A program made the translations under genes and the position numbers. The notes below the pieces were generated by a model. That model was not told the origin of the DNA. It searched no databases and was given only the letters and a program-made list of their open reading frames with translations. From contig NZ_CP075896.1 of assembly GCF_018604545.1 (NCBI RefSeq), positions 1,550,001 to 1,614,000 on the forward strand: a stretch of 64,000 nucleotides of DNA. The letters are read 5' to 3'. Position 1 is the first letter of the stretch; every line of letters starts with the position of its first letter. Origin of the DNA: Streptomyces koelreuteriae. GTDB taxonomy: Bacteria > Actinomycetota > Actinomycetes > Streptomycetales > Streptomycetaceae. Positions 42,998 through 54,709 of the stretch are shown here, piece after piece.

Positions 42998-44125
42998 TCA
43001 CTCCACTGTGACCAGCTCGCGGGAGGTGGTGTTCAGGCGCCGCCCGCCGTCCTCGGTGACGGTCACGATGTCCTCGATGCGCACGCCGAACCGGCCCGGC
43101 AGATAGACGCCGGGTTCCACGGAGAAGCACATGCCGGGCACGAGGGGCTGCAACTCGCCCTCGATCATGTAGGGCGGTTCGTGGGTGGTGACGCCGATGC
43201 CGTGTCCGGTGCGGTGGATGAAGTACTCGCCGTAGCCGGCGTCGGCGATGACCGCGCGGGCGGCCCGGTCGACATCCTGGCAGGTGGCCCCGGGCCGTAC
43301 GGCGCGGAAGCCGGCCTCCTGGGCCGCGCGCACGAGGTCGTGCACGGAGCGTTCCTCGTCGGTGGGTTCGCCGACATGGACGGTGCGGGAGGTGTCGGAG
43401 CCGTAGCCGTCCTTCAGGCCGCCGAAGTCGAGGACGACCATGTCGCCGCGTTCGATGACGCGGTCGCCGGCCTCGTGGTGCGGGTTGGCGCCGTTGGGGC
43501 CGGAGGCGACGATGGTGAAGTCGACCTGTTCGTGTCCGTGCCGGCGCAGACGCCGGTCGAGGTCCGCGGCGACCTCGGATTCCCGGCGCCCGGCGAACGG
43601 GACGTTCCGGATCTCGTCGAACGTGGCGTCGGCGGCGGCTCCCGCGGCCGCCATGAGCTCCAGCTCGGCCGCGTCCTTGACGGCGCGCAGCATGGGCAGG
43701 GCCTCGGTGAGCGAGGCGTAGGAACTGCCGGGCAGGGCCTGCCGCAAGGCCAGCAGGTGCAGCGCCCAGGCGTTGTCGCTGATGCCGAACCGGCCCGAGG
43801 CGTCGAGCAGGGCGGCGGTGGCGGCGTAGGGGTCCTTGCCGTCGGTCCAGTCACGCAGGGTCAGGGCGGGCGCGCCGGCCGCCTTGTGCGCGTCCGGGGC
43901 CTCCAGGGCGGGGACGACGAGGACGGGGTCCTGTCCGGCGGCGAGGACCAGCAGGGTGAGCCGCTCGGTGACCGCTGGGGGCGTGTAGCCGGTGAGCCAG
44001 ACCAGGTCCGGGCCCGGGGCCACCAGCAGGCCCGCGAGACCGGCCTCTGCTGCCGTAAGGGCGGCGCGCTCCATGCGGGCCCGGTAGTCGTCGGCGGTGA
44101 AGGACGCGGCCGTGCTTCCGGTCAT
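42998..44125 (-). CDS. M24-family Xaa-Pro aminopeptidase
   Basis: 375-residue pita-bread metallopeptidase. An N-terminal creatinase-like domain (GLAGLLVAPGPDLVWLTGY) precedes the catalytic domain. The five metal ligands are visible: Asp in VVLDFGG, Asp in YGSDTSRT, His in HRTGHGIG, Glu in FSVEPGVYLPG and Glu in VRIEDIVTV. It should remove N-terminal residues before proline, in the cytoplasm. It is followed closely by the pseudokinase gene, with possible translational coupling. Confidence 0.94.
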   Translation of the reverse strand: MTGSTAASFTADDYRARMERAALTAAEAGLAGLLVAPGPDLVWLTGYTPPAVTERLTLLVLAAGQDPVLVVPALEAPDAHKAAGAPALTLRDWTDGKDPYAATAALLDASGRFGISDNAWALHLLALRQALPGSSYASLTEALPMLRAVKDAAELELMAAAGAAADATFDEIRNVPFAGRRESEVAADLDRRLRRHGHEQVDFTIVASGPNGANPHHEAGDRVIERGDMVVLDFGGLKDGYGSDTSRTVHVGEPTDEERSVHDLVRAAQEAGFRAVRPGATCQDVDRAARAVIADAGYGEYFIHRTGHGIGVTTHEPPYMIEGELQPLVPGMCFSVEPGVYLPGRFGVRIEDIVTVTEDGGRRLNTTSRELVTVE

Positions 44126-44223
44126 CCGGGCCTCCCAGGACGGGCGAAGGGGCTACGGGCAGACATCCTGCCCGGCCAAAGGGGGCGGCGCGAGCCGTCT
44201 GCGGACTCCACTTGAGGATCCCC

Positions 44224-44278
44224 CCTAACGGCAGGAGGTTTCCCAACCGTTAGGTCTAATGCTTAGATGCGCTATAGC
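44224..44278. promoter_or_regulatory. inverted repeats in the divergent region before the metallophosphoesterase
   Basis: CCTAACGG (44224-44231) and CCGTTAGG (44247-44254) are perfect 8-bp arms 15 bases apart. They are followed by TCTAA-TGC-TTAGA (44255-44267) and the palindrome GCTATAGC (44271-44278). The stretch is far more AT-rich than its surroundings. It lies between the M24 peptidase start and the phosphoesterase start and is a likely promoter/operator region. Confidence 0.45.
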
Positions 44279-44339
44279 CATTAGCAGCAGCACCTGCTGG
44301 TGGCATTCATCAGTCGTTCGAACGAGGGGGCGTGCCGCC

Positions 44340-45095
44340 GTGCTCGTACTGGCACACATCAGCGATCTGCATCTCGACGGGAGCGCGCGGGCGACGGAGC
44401 GTGCCGAGCGTGTCCGCGACCGTCTGCGGGAACTGCCGGGGCGCGTCGAAGCGCTGCTGGTGACCGGGGACATCGCGGACCACGGCACGGAGTCCGAGTA
44501 CGAGGAGGCGGCCCGTCTGCTGGGGCTGCGCGACGGCGACGCCCCGTTCCCGGTGCTGACCTGCCCGGGCAACCACGACAGCCGCGCCCCCTATCGCAAG
44601 GCGCTGCTGGGCCTGCCCGGGGCCGAGGGGCCGGTCAACAGCGTGCAGGTCTTCGAGGACGGCGCCGTGCTGATGTGCGACTCCAGCGTCCCGGGGAGCG
44701 ACGACGGGGAGCTGGACGAGGAGACGTACGACTGGATCGAGGCGACCCTGGACGAACTCGACGGCGGCCTTCCGGCGCTGCTCGCCTTCCACCACCCGCC
44801 GGTGGCGCTGCACCACCCGCTGCCCGACTCCTGCCGGCTGCGCCGACCCGACCGGCTGGCCTCGCTGCTGGCGCGCCGACCCGAGATCGCCGGGCTGATC
44901 ACCGGCCACGCCCACACCCCCGCCGCCACCTCGTTCGCGGGGCGGCCGCTGGTCACCGGCCCCGGTGTGACATGGACGCTGCGGCTGCCCTGGGAGGGCG
45001 ACCAGGTCGCGGACCGGGACGCGCCGCCCGGACTCGCCTTCCATGTCCTGGACGACGCGGGCCGGCTCACGAGCCACTTCCGGGTGGTCATGTGA
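44340..45095 (+). CDS. metallophosphoesterase (calcineurin-like)
   Basis: 251-residue dinuclear metal phosphoesterase. The motif series is complete: HISDLHLDG (Asp9, His11), GDIADHG, GNHDSR, a His in LLAFHHPP and GHAHTPAA. It resembles CpdA/Icc-type cyclic nucleotide phosphodiesterases. GTG 44340 has GAGGGGG nine bases upstream. Its stop overlaps the end of the convergent PDZ gene by eight bases. Confidence 0.92.
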   Translation: MLVLAHISDLHLDGSARATERAERVRDRLRELPGRVEALLVTGDIADHGTESEYEEAARLLGLRDGDAPFPVLTCPGNHDSRAPYRKALLGLPGAEGPVNSVQVFEDGAVLMCDSSVPGSDDGELDEETYDWIEATLDELDGGLPALLAFHHPPVALHHPLPDSCRLRRPDRLASLLARRPEIAGLITGHAHTPAATSFAGRPLVTGPGVTWTLRLPWEGDQVADRDAPPGLAFHVLDDAGRLTSHFRVVM

Positions 45096-45648
45096 CGACG
45101 GCGGGTACGACCGTCAGCTGCTGGTAGCCGCCCCCGCGGTGCCGCACCGTCAGCCGGACCTCGGAGCCGGGCCGGGCGCGGGCGACGGCCCGGGCCAGGT
45201 CGGCGGCCGTGTCGATGCGGGTCCTCCCGAAGACGAGGAGCAGATCGCCGCGCTCCAGGCCCGCCGCGTGTCCCGGGCCGGGGACCTGGATGCCGACGAC
45301 CAGGGCTCCCGGCTTCCGGGCGTCCATGACCTGTACGCCGAGCGTCACGGCGGCGGGCACGGACGCGGCGGCGGACGGCGAGGGCCCGGAAGGCGACGGC
45401 TTGTGCCACCCTCGCGGGCCGAGGACCTCGCCCGTGGCGGCCACCGTGCTGCCCACCGCCGCGAGGCCGATCCCGGAGAGGACGAGCACCGCGCCCAGGA
45501 AGGCGGCGAACAGGGCGTTGACGAGCCGCCGGCCGCGCCGCCGGGCGGCGCGCGGGCGCGGCCGGTCCGGGCCGGCCTCGGTGGCCGGCGCCGCCGCGCC
45601 GGGTTCCCGACCGGGCATCGGCTTGGGTCGCAGCGCGGTCTGTTCCAT
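45088..45648 (-). CDS. membrane-anchored PDZ domain protein
   Basis: 186 residues: a basic, Pro/Ala-rich cytoplasmic N terminus, one membrane segment (LVNALFAAFLGAVLVLSGIGLAAVGSTVA, about residues 42-68) and an extracytoplasmic PDZ domain (VTLGVQVMD..., VPGPGHAAGLERGDLLLVFGRTRIDTAADLARAVARARPGSEVRLTV). There is no serine protease domain, so it is a PDZ adaptor rather than an HtrA protease. ATG 45648 is used within a longer frame. It could deliver substrates to a membrane protease; that is inference. Confidence 0.85.
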   Translation of the reverse strand: MEQTALRPKPMPGREPGAAAPATEAGPDRPRPRAARRRGRRLVNALFAAFLGAVLVLSGIGLAAVGSTVAATGEVLGPRGWHKPSPSGPSPSAAASVPAAVTLGVQVMDARKPGALVVGIQVPGPGHAAGLERGDLLLVFGRTRIDTAADLARAVARARPGSEVRLTVRHRGGGYQQLTVVPAVVT

Positions 45649-45807
45649 GGCTCGCCTCCGGATGGTGCCGATCGCCTCCGTCGGACGCGGGACGATCACG
45701 GCTGGTGCTCTACCCGGCACCTCGGCACGCGACGAGCCACGAACGAGTGAGACTGACCGGCCCCCACACGGGCCATACCTCCCGTCGGAACAGACGGAGA
45801 CAAGGCA

Positions 45808-45848
45808 CGGCTCGCACCGCACCCGGCAGGCGGGTGCGGTGCGAGCCG
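45808..45848 (-). terminator. terminator of the geosmin synthase gene
   Basis: Perfect 17-bp inverted repeat (arms 45808-45824 and 45832-45848, 7-base loop), very GC-rich, located 33 bases after the geosmin synthase stop. There is no T-run, as is common for Streptomyces terminators. Confidence 0.8.
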
Positions 45849-45880
45849 CAGATCACGAAGGGCGGAAGGCCGGCGCCGCC

Positions 45881-48052
<2,172 letters not shown>

Positions 48053-48148
48053 CTACCCGGCGCCCCGCGGCGGCATCCGCGGGGCGGGACATGATCACAC
48101 CATCGCGTGAATCGAACGTGAAAGCAGCCGTTCTGGAGGCGGTCTGAC

Positions 48149-49333
48149 TTAGCCGGGGACCCGCACCTGGATCAGCGCGTGGGTGCCACTGGTGCGCCAG
48201 CGCTGGTCCTCCGCCGCGACCAGTTCGGCCTCCGTACGGCTGTCGAGGCCGGTGATCACATCGGACTTCAGGGTGCGCAGGGCGGCGACCGGGCCGGGGA
48301 AGTACGCGGTGACGTCCCCGAAGGGGGTCGTCGGGGACCAGAGCCGGTCGCCCACCAGGCGGCGGTAGTTGAGGTCGCCCTTGAAGATCGTGAGCGTGGC
48401 CGAGGCGAACTCGGCGCGCAGGTCGCCGGGCATCTCCTCGTACGGCAGCGGGGCGCTGGAGAAGGGGTGGGCGCGCAGGACGAGGCGGCCGTCGGCCAGG
48501 GCCGACCACAGCTGCCGTCCGTGCTCGGCGGCCGCTCCCCCGGCTCCGGTCAGCCGGCGCAGCGCGTCGACGACGTCGGCGGTGGTGGCGTCGGAGACGT
48601 AGTAGGGGTACGGCTTGATGTGCAGGACCGCCCGTGAGATCCGGCCGTGGGCCAGGAGGTGGGCGATGAGCAGCAGGTCGGGCACGAGTTCGCGGCCCGC
48701 GTTGTCGGCGACCAGGCAGAGGGTGCCGGTGCCGGTCGTGCCGAGCAGCGACCACAGTGCGTCGCTGTCGTCGGCCACCAGGCCCGGGGCGGCGTCCGCG
48801 TCCCGCGCTCCCTCGGCGGAGAGACGGAAGCCGAGGTCGGCCCGGTTGCCCCAGAGGGAGCCGTGCAGCAGGGCCTGTGCCTGTTCGCCGACGGGCCGGT
48901 TCGCGAGGTCGTCGAGTGCGGCCAGTTCCTCGTCGGTCTCGGCGGAGTCGAGTTCGGCCAGCTTGAACGAGCGGAAGGGGTCAATGCCCTGCCAGGGGCC
49001 CGGGCCGAAGTACCCGACGGCCTGGAGCAGTCGCCGGTAGAACCAGCTCTCGGACCACAGCCACGGCACGTCGAACCAGGAGCGGCCGGTGTACTCGCCG
49101 AGGCCCCAGGTCTCCCAGAGGTCCCGGTCGTGCGCGTCGGCGGGGAGCGGTTCGATCTCGCCCTTGGTGCAGTTGGCCAGCAGTTCGTCGAGCGCGCGGT
49201 GCTGCCCGGGTTCGTAGGGGAAGGCCTCGCGGACCTGCCGGATGATCGCGGGGTGCCGCTCGGCCAGCACGCTGTGGGGGAACGAGCCCGGCTGGTTGCC
49301 GAGGAGCACGGGTGGGGTGGGGGTGTCGGGCAT
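48149..49333 (-). CDS. ARMT1-like damage-control phosphatase (DUF89)
   Basis: 394-residue DUF89 protein. The family's metal and catalytic motifs are LVADNAGRELVPDLLL (Asp-Asn) and IFKGDLNYRRLVGD. The N-terminal helical part begins PPVLLGNQPGSFPHSVLAERHPAIIRQV. DUF89 members hydrolyse damaged or excess sugar phosphates. ATG 49333 is chosen within a longer frame because it begins the conserved part. It lies 44 bases after the cprB stop on the same strand. Confidence 0.9.
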   Translation of the reverse strand: MPDTPTPPVLLGNQPGSFPHSVLAERHPAIIRQVREAFPYEPGQHRALDELLANCTKGEIEPLPADAHDRDLWETWGLGEYTGRSWFDVPWLWSESWFYRRLLQAVGYFGPGPWQGIDPFRSFKLAELDSAETDEELAALDDLANRPVGEQAQALLHGSLWGNRADLGFRLSAEGARDADAAPGLVADDSDALWSLLGTTGTGTLCLVADNAGRELVPDLLLIAHLLAHGRISRAVLHIKPYPYYVSDATTADVVDALRRLTGAGGAAAEHGRQLWSALADGRLVLRAHPFSSAPLPYEEMPGDLRAEFASATLTIFKGDLNYRRLVGDRLWSPTTPFGDVTAYFPGPVAALRTLKSDVITGLDSRTEAELVAAEDQRWRTSGTHALIQVRVPG

Positions 49334-49377
49334 GCGGCTCACCGTAGCGCGCGGCCCCCCTGCCCGGGTCGCACCGG

Positions 49378-50025
49378 TCAGACCGGCGCGATCTCCCGCT
49401 CCAGCCGGGCCGCCAGACTCAGATAGCGGGCGCGGCGCGTCACCGGGACCAGGCTGCGGATGAGTATGTTCCACATCTCGGCGGTCCTGCGGGGCTGCCG
49501 CGCGACGGGCTCGCGGGAGCGGCCCACGACGCGGGTGCCGACGAAGAAGCAGACCAGGGAGTGGGCCACGACATCGACGTCGATGTCCGGGTGGACGTCG
49601 GATTCCTTGACGGCGCCGACGAGCCGGTTCGTGACGATGTCCAGCCACTCCGTGAAGGGGTGGCTCAGCGGCGGCCGCGGCTCGATCCCACCCGTGGCGA
49701 GCCGCAGTCCGGCCCGCAGGACCGGGTCCTCGACGGACATGCGGGTGATGCCGAACGTGAGGCGCATCAGCGCCTCCAGTGAGGTGTGGCCGCGGCTGTC
49801 GGTCTCCGTCGCCAGTCTGCGGGCGGTGTGCGACTGGAGTTCGAGGATCGCGTGGGCGAGATCCTCCTTCGCCGCGAAGTGGAAGTACAGGGCACCCTTG
49901 GTGACCTGAGCGTGCTCCACGATGTCGCTGAGACTGGTCGATTCGTAGCCGCGACGGTCGAACAGGTCAGCGGCTGCCGTGATGATCGTCGAGCGGGTCT
50001 GCTCGGCTCGCAACTGCCTCGCCAT
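49378..50025 (-). CDS. cprB: gamma-butyrolactone receptor-type TetR regulator CprB
   Basis: 215-residue TetR-family protein of the ArpA/ScbR/CprB group. The N-terminal helix-turn-helix (RSTIITAAADLFDRRGYESTSLSDIVEHAQVTKGALYFHFAAKEDLAHAILELQ) and total length match my memory of S. coelicolor CprB almost residue for residue, and its neighbours (ARMT1-like gene, geosmin synthase) agree. It controls antibiotic production and sporulation genes in the model species. No butyrolactone synthase (AfsA/ScbA) gene is nearby, so it is an orphan receptor. An ARE-like inverted repeat upstream suggests autoregulation. Confidence 0.9.
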   Translation of the reverse strand: MARQLRAEQTRSTIITAAADLFDRRGYESTSLSDIVEHAQVTKGALYFHFAAKEDLAHAILELQSHTARRLATETDSRGHTSLEALMRLTFGITRMSVEDPVLRAGLRLATGGIEPRPPLSHPFTEWLDIVTNRLVGAVKESDVHPDIDVDVVAHSLVCFFVGTRVVGRSREPVARQPRRTAEMWNILIRSLVPVTRRARYLSLAARLEREIAPV

Positions 50026-50047
50026 CGGCTGAACTCTCCCGGGACGG

Positions 50048-50073
50048 AAATGAACGGGTCATGCCGTTTGTTT
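50048..50073. promoter_or_regulatory. ARE-like operator upstream of cprB
   Basis: Ten-base half sites AAATGAACGG (50048-50057) and CCGTTTGTTT (50064-50073) are inverted with 8 of 10 matches and a 6-base spacer. This resembles the autoregulatory elements bound by gamma-butyrolactone receptors. It begins 23 bases upstream of the cprB start. Confidence 0.6.
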
Positions 50074-50226
50074 TTACCCCTCGTACACGATAACTCACCC
50101 TCAGACGGCGCTCACCACCCCAGTGTGCCGGAGTGCGGGTGCACATCCGGCAAAACAACCGCGCCCGGTGAAACAAAACAGCGCGTTCGGTATCTGACTG
50201 TGGGGGTTGTGCGGGCAGACGTAAAG

Positions 50227-50265
50227 GCGGGCCGGCCGGTGCCCCATCCGCACCGGTCGACCCGC
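50227..50265 (-). terminator. terminator of the subtilase gene
   Basis: Arms 50227-50242 (GCGGGCCGGCCGGTGC) and 50250-50265 pair at 14 of 16 positions, the other two being G-U-type, with a 7-base loop. It lies 18 bases after the protease stop on the minus strand. Confidence 0.7.
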
Positions 50266-50282
50266 CCGCTGGTGAGCGCGAA

Positions 50283-52082
50283 TCAGAAGGTCAGCTTCCA
50301 GTTGTTGAGCGTGCCCGTGTCCTGCGCCGAGGTGTCCTGGACGCGCAGCTTCCAGGTGCCGTTGGCGGTCTCGCTGGACGCGTTCACCGTGTAGGTGGTC
50401 CGCACGTCGTCGGCGGAGTCCGAGGCGGCGGACTTCAGGCGGTACGTCGAACCGTCCGGCGCGACGAGGTCGATGACGAGGTCGCCGCGGTAGGTGTGGG
50501 TGATGTCGACGCCGACCTGGAGGGCCGAGGGGGCGTTGCCGCTGCGGCCGGTGACGCTGATCGGCGACTCGATCGCCGCGCCGTTGTCCGGGACGGCGAC
50601 CGCGGTGGTGCTGGAGAAGGTCGTGCCGGTGGACGTACCGCCCTTGACGGCCTGGACCGTCTTGGCGGCGTCCGCGAGGCCGGCGCCGCAGCCGCCGGAG
50701 CAGGTGCCGGGCAGGGCGCGGGCATTGGCCTTGATGGCCGACTCGATCTGCGCCGGGGTGAGGGCGGAGTTCGCCGACTTCAGCAGCGCGGCGAGGCCCG
50801 CGACGTGCGGGGTGGCCATGCTGGTGCCCTGGTAGGCGGCGTAGTTCTCGCTCGACGGCGTCTTCGTGCCGGAGTTCAGCGTCGACAGGATGCCGTTGGC
50901 GGAGGAGGTGCGGGTCTCGCCACCGGGGGCGGAGATGTCCACCAGCGAGCCGAAGTTGGAGTACGAGGCACGGCTGCCCGCGCGGTTGGTCGCGGCGACG
51001 GAGATGACGTTGTTGCAGTTCGCCGGGGAGGAGTTGGAGACGTTCTGGTTCTCGTTGCCGGCCGCGACGACGACCGAGGTGCCGCGGTTCACGGCGCCGG
51101 TGATGGCGCTCTGCGTGGCGGTGGAGCAGGCGCCGCCCCCGCCGAGGCTCATGTTGATGACCTTGGCGACGTTGGTGTTGGCGGGCACACCGGAGACGGT
51201 GCCGCCCGACGCCCAGGTGATGGCGTCGATGATGTCGGAGTCGTAGCCGCCGCACTTGCCGAGGACGCGGACCGGGGAGATCTTCGCGCCGTAGGCGATG
51301 CCGGCGATGCCCTTGCCATTGTGGGTGGCGGCGGCGATGGTGCCGGCCACGTGGGTGCCGTGCCAGGAGGAGGTGGAGGCCGGGATGCCCGTGCCGCACT
51401 CATTGGCGTTGTACCAGTCGCCCGGGTCGGCCGGGTTGCTGTCACGGCCGTTGCCGTCGACGGAGACGGCGGTGTCGGAGATGAAGTCGTAGCCGCCGAC
51501 GATGTTCGCGGCCAGGTCGGAGTGGGTGACATAGCCGGTGTCGATGACGGCGACGGTCACACCGCTGCCGGTGGTGGTGTCCCAGGCGGCCGGGACGTTC
51601 ATGCCCGCGGTGGACTCGAACAGGTCCCACTGCTTGCTGTAGTCGGTGTCGTTCGGGGTGACGGCCGTCGGCTTGTTCAGACGGTCTGGAACGACGTAGG
51701 CGACCTGCGGGTCGGCCTGGTACTGGGCGACGACATCGGCGACGGACGCGCGGGTGGTGTCGGCGCCCAGGTCGACGAGGGCGGCACCGGTGCCGAGGCG
51801 GCGCTGGAAGTCGACGTCCTCGCCGGTCTTCTCGGCCTTGGCCTCGGCGTCGGCCTCAGCGGCCTTGTTCGACTTGGCCTCGGTGGCGCCGGACTTGTAA
51901 CCGACGATGAGGCGCTCGGCCGTGGCGCCGGGGGCGGCCTCGGTCTGCGCGGTGGGGACGGCGGCGGGGCCCGGGGCGGACTCCTGGGCGACGGCGACCG
52001 AGGCGGGGGCGGCGGTCAGCAGCGCGGCGGAGACGACGGCGACGGATATCAGCTTCCGTCTGAGCTCTGGGGAGGTACGCAC
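50283..52082 (-). CDS. secreted S8 serine protease with P-domain
   Basis: 599-residue subtilisin-type preproprotein. It has a signal sequence (LISVAVVSAALLTAAPASVAVA), an I9-type inhibitory propeptide (RLIVGYKSGATEAKS...AYVVPDRLNKP), the catalytic domain with Asp181 (VIDTGYVTHSD), His241 (WHGTHVAGT) and Ser421 (GTSMATPH), and a C-terminal proprotein-convertase P-domain (ISVTGRSGNAPSALQVGVDITHTYRGDLVIDLVAPDG). GTG 52082 has GAAAGG eight bases upstream. Extracellular protein degradation is the expected role. It diverges from the AA10 gene. Confidence 0.94.
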   Translation of the reverse strand: MRTSPELRRKLISVAVVSAALLTAAPASVAVAQESAPGPAAVPTAQTEAAPGATAERLIVGYKSGATEAKSNKAAEADAEAKAEKTGEDVDFQRRLGTGAALVDLGADTTRASVADVVAQYQADPQVAYVVPDRLNKPTAVTPNDTDYSKQWDLFESTAGMNVPAAWDTTTGSGVTVAVIDTGYVTHSDLAANIVGGYDFISDTAVSVDGNGRDSNPADPGDWYNANECGTGIPASTSSWHGTHVAGTIAAATHNGKGIAGIAYGAKISPVRVLGKCGGYDSDIIDAITWASGGTVSGVPANTNVAKVINMSLGGGGACSTATQSAITGAVNRGTSVVVAAGNENQNVSNSSPANCNNVISVAATNRAGSRASYSNFGSLVDISAPGGETRTSSANGILSTLNSGTKTPSSENYAAYQGTSMATPHVAGLAALLKSANSALTPAQIESAIKANARALPGTCSGGCGAGLADAAKTVQAVKGGTSTGTTFSSTTAVAVPDNGAAIESPISVTGRSGNAPSALQVGVDITHTYRGDLVIDLVAPDGSTYRLKSAASDSADDVRTTYTVNASSETANGTWKLRVQDTSAQDTGTLNNWKLTF

Positions 52083-52445
52083 GGTCGTTGCCTTTCGTGG
52101 CCGGACTCCGGGCTGGGCGGAGCGGCAGCGGACTCGCTTCGTCCTCGAAGCGGAGGGGGGTGGTTCGAAAAGCGACGCGATGGCCGGCCAGGCGCGAGAA
52201 GACGAGCGGACCCGTTCGGGGTTACCTGTAGGTCGGCTGTGCTCGGCTGTGGTCGAACGATAGGCAAAGGGAAGGTCATCGGGATACGGGGGAAACCCTC
52301 GATCCGGCCGGGAACCCACCCTCTATGGAGGGCAGTTGGCGCGAATGGCCTCTTTTCGAACACACCATGCGTGGTGAACGCGCCAGGAGGCTTTCCCGTA
52401 CTGCACTACCGACCGTTGCCGCCCCGGCCGAGGAGACGCAGAGGG
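52083..52445. promoter_or_regulatory. divergent promoter region between subtilase and AA10 genes
   Basis: A 363-base gap without a supported gene. It contains TTCGAAAA near 52163 and its complement TTTTCGAA near 52353, and CACCA-TGCG-TGGTG (52363-52376), an inverted repeat 70 bases before the AA10 start. No DasR-type chitin-response site was seen. Promoters for both genes must lie here. Confidence 0.4.
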
Positions 52446-53393
52446 ATGCCTCGTACGACCGCACACCGCACCGCACTCGCGGCCGCCCTCGTGACTCCGC
52501 TGCTGCTGCCGCTGTGGGCCGCCGGCCCCGCGGGGGCGCACGGCGCGCCGACGGATCCGGTGAGCCGGGTGGTGGCCTGCTCCCCCGAGGGCGGCGAGCG
52601 CGCCGGCTCGGCGGCGTGCCGCGCGGCCGTCGCCGCGAACGGCGCGCCCTTCACGGCCTGGGACAACCTGCGGATCGCGAACGTGAACGGCCGTGACCGG
52701 CAGGTCGTCCCCGACGGGAAGCTGTGCAGCGGGGGGCTGCCGGCCTACCGGGGCCTCGACCTCGCCCGCGCCGACTGGCCGTCGACCCGGATGACGCCCG
52801 GCGCGACGCTGACCATGCGCTACGTCTCGACGATCCCGCACACAGGCACGTTCCGGATGTACCTGACGAAGCCCGGCTACGACCCGGCCGGGCCGCTGTC
52901 CTGGTCCGACCTGCCCGAGAAGCCGTTCGCGGAGGTGACGGACCCGGCCCTGACGGACGGCGCCTACCGCATGAAGGCGACCCTGCCGTCCGACCGGACC
53001 GGGCGGCACGTGCTGTACACGGTGTGGCAGAACAGCAGTACGCCGGACACCTATTACTCGTGCTCGGACGTGGTGTTCCCGGAGAAGGCGGCGGCGTCTC
53101 CGGAGGAGAAGGAGCAGAAGGAGAGCGAGAAGACGGAGGCAGAGGAAGAGGAGAAGGAGAAAGAGAAGGAGAAGAAAGAGCAGGAGCAGAAGCAGGACCC
53201 GGCGGAGAACTCCGCCGCCCCGCAGACGCCCCAGCAGCCGCAGCAGCAGCAGCCCCAGGACGAGCACACCCCGGTCGCCGCCACCTCCGGCCCCGGCTCG
53301 GGCCCGTCCACGCCCATGCTGGCGGGCGGCGCCGCGGCGGTGCTGTTGCTCACCGGCGGCGCCGCCCTGGCCGTACGACTACGGCGACGCTGA
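52446..53393 (+). CDS. AA10 lytic polysaccharide monooxygenase with membrane anchor
   Basis: 315 residues. The signal sequence ends at Ala31 so that the mature protein begins with His32 (HGAPTDPVSR), the N-terminal residue of the copper histidine brace. His132 (IPHTGTF) is the second brace residue. Cysteine pairs and YYSCSDVVF at the end of the domain fit AA10 enzymes. After the domain come a Lys/Glu-rich stretch (53098-53190), a Gln/Pro-rich stretch and a C-terminal hydrophobic segment ending LRRR. It is therefore a cell-bound chitin- or cellulose-oxidising enzyme; the substrate is not determined. ATG 52446 has AGGAGA upstream. Confidence 0.9.
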   Translation: MPRTTAHRTALAAALVTPLLLPLWAAGPAGAHGAPTDPVSRVVACSPEGGERAGSAACRAAVAANGAPFTAWDNLRIANVNGRDRQVVPDGKLCSGGLPAYRGLDLARADWPSTRMTPGATLTMRYVSTIPHTGTFRMYLTKPGYDPAGPLSWSDLPEKPFAEVTDPALTDGAYRMKATLPSDRTGRHVLYTVWQNSSTPDTYYSCSDVVFPEKAAASPEEKEQKESEKTEAEEEEKEKEKEKKEQEQKQDPAENSAAPQTPQQPQQQQPQDEHTPVAATSGPGSGPSTPMLAGGAAAVLLLTGGAALAVRLRRR

Positions 53394-53411
53394 ACGAACC
53401 TTCCTGGCAGC

Positions 53412-54430
<1,019 letters not shown>

Positions 54431-54500
54431 GTGAGTCAACGTCAAGGCATGACAAGGGAGTTGTGCGCTGCCTGAGAGTTTCCGAACGCCGTTGACTCAC
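54431..54500. promoter_or_regulatory. 11-bp perfect inverted repeat upstream of DUF6230 gene
   Basis: GTGAGTCAACG (54431-54441) and its exact complement (54490-54500) are 48 bases apart. Just inside the left arm and beyond the right arm are a second, looser pair, TCAAGGCATGACAAGGGA and TCCCTTGACCCTTGA. Three GTAAC copies follow at 54551, 54561 and 54587. The area is AT-richer than its surroundings and lies 210-280 bases before the DUF6230 start, so a multi-site control region is likely. From 54592 to 54709 I see only the GGAG ribosome site at 54701. Confidence 0.5.
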
Positions 54501-54709
54501 ATCCGGCGCACATTCCACACTCTTTGTTCACACTTCCCTTGACCCTTGATGTAACCCCCGGTAACTTCCGACTCGGCTACTGCGGCGTAACGAGAAAGCC
54601 CTTGCAACCGACGGGAGTTGCGGGAGGACGTGCGTACGCGGTCGGTGTCCGCGCCAGGGCAACGTGCCACCGAAGTCCCGATCCGCACCGACACGCACCT
54701 GGAGCAGAC

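Noticed and set aside
52363-52376. Inverted repeat before the AA10 gene as a DasR chitin-response site
   Set aside because: CACCA-TGCG-TGGTG does not fit the known DasR consensus (ACTGGTCTAGACCAGT).
50496-52445. Long plus-strand extension of the AA10 frame across the subtilase gene
   Set aside because: The upstream 650 codons are antisense to the subtilase. The real AA10 start is ATG 52446 with its signal sequence.
53098-53190. Purine-rich GAG/AAG repeat tract
   Set aside because: Considered as a tandem repeat or CRISPR-like array; it is simply the codons of a Lys/Glu-rich linker in the AA10 protein.
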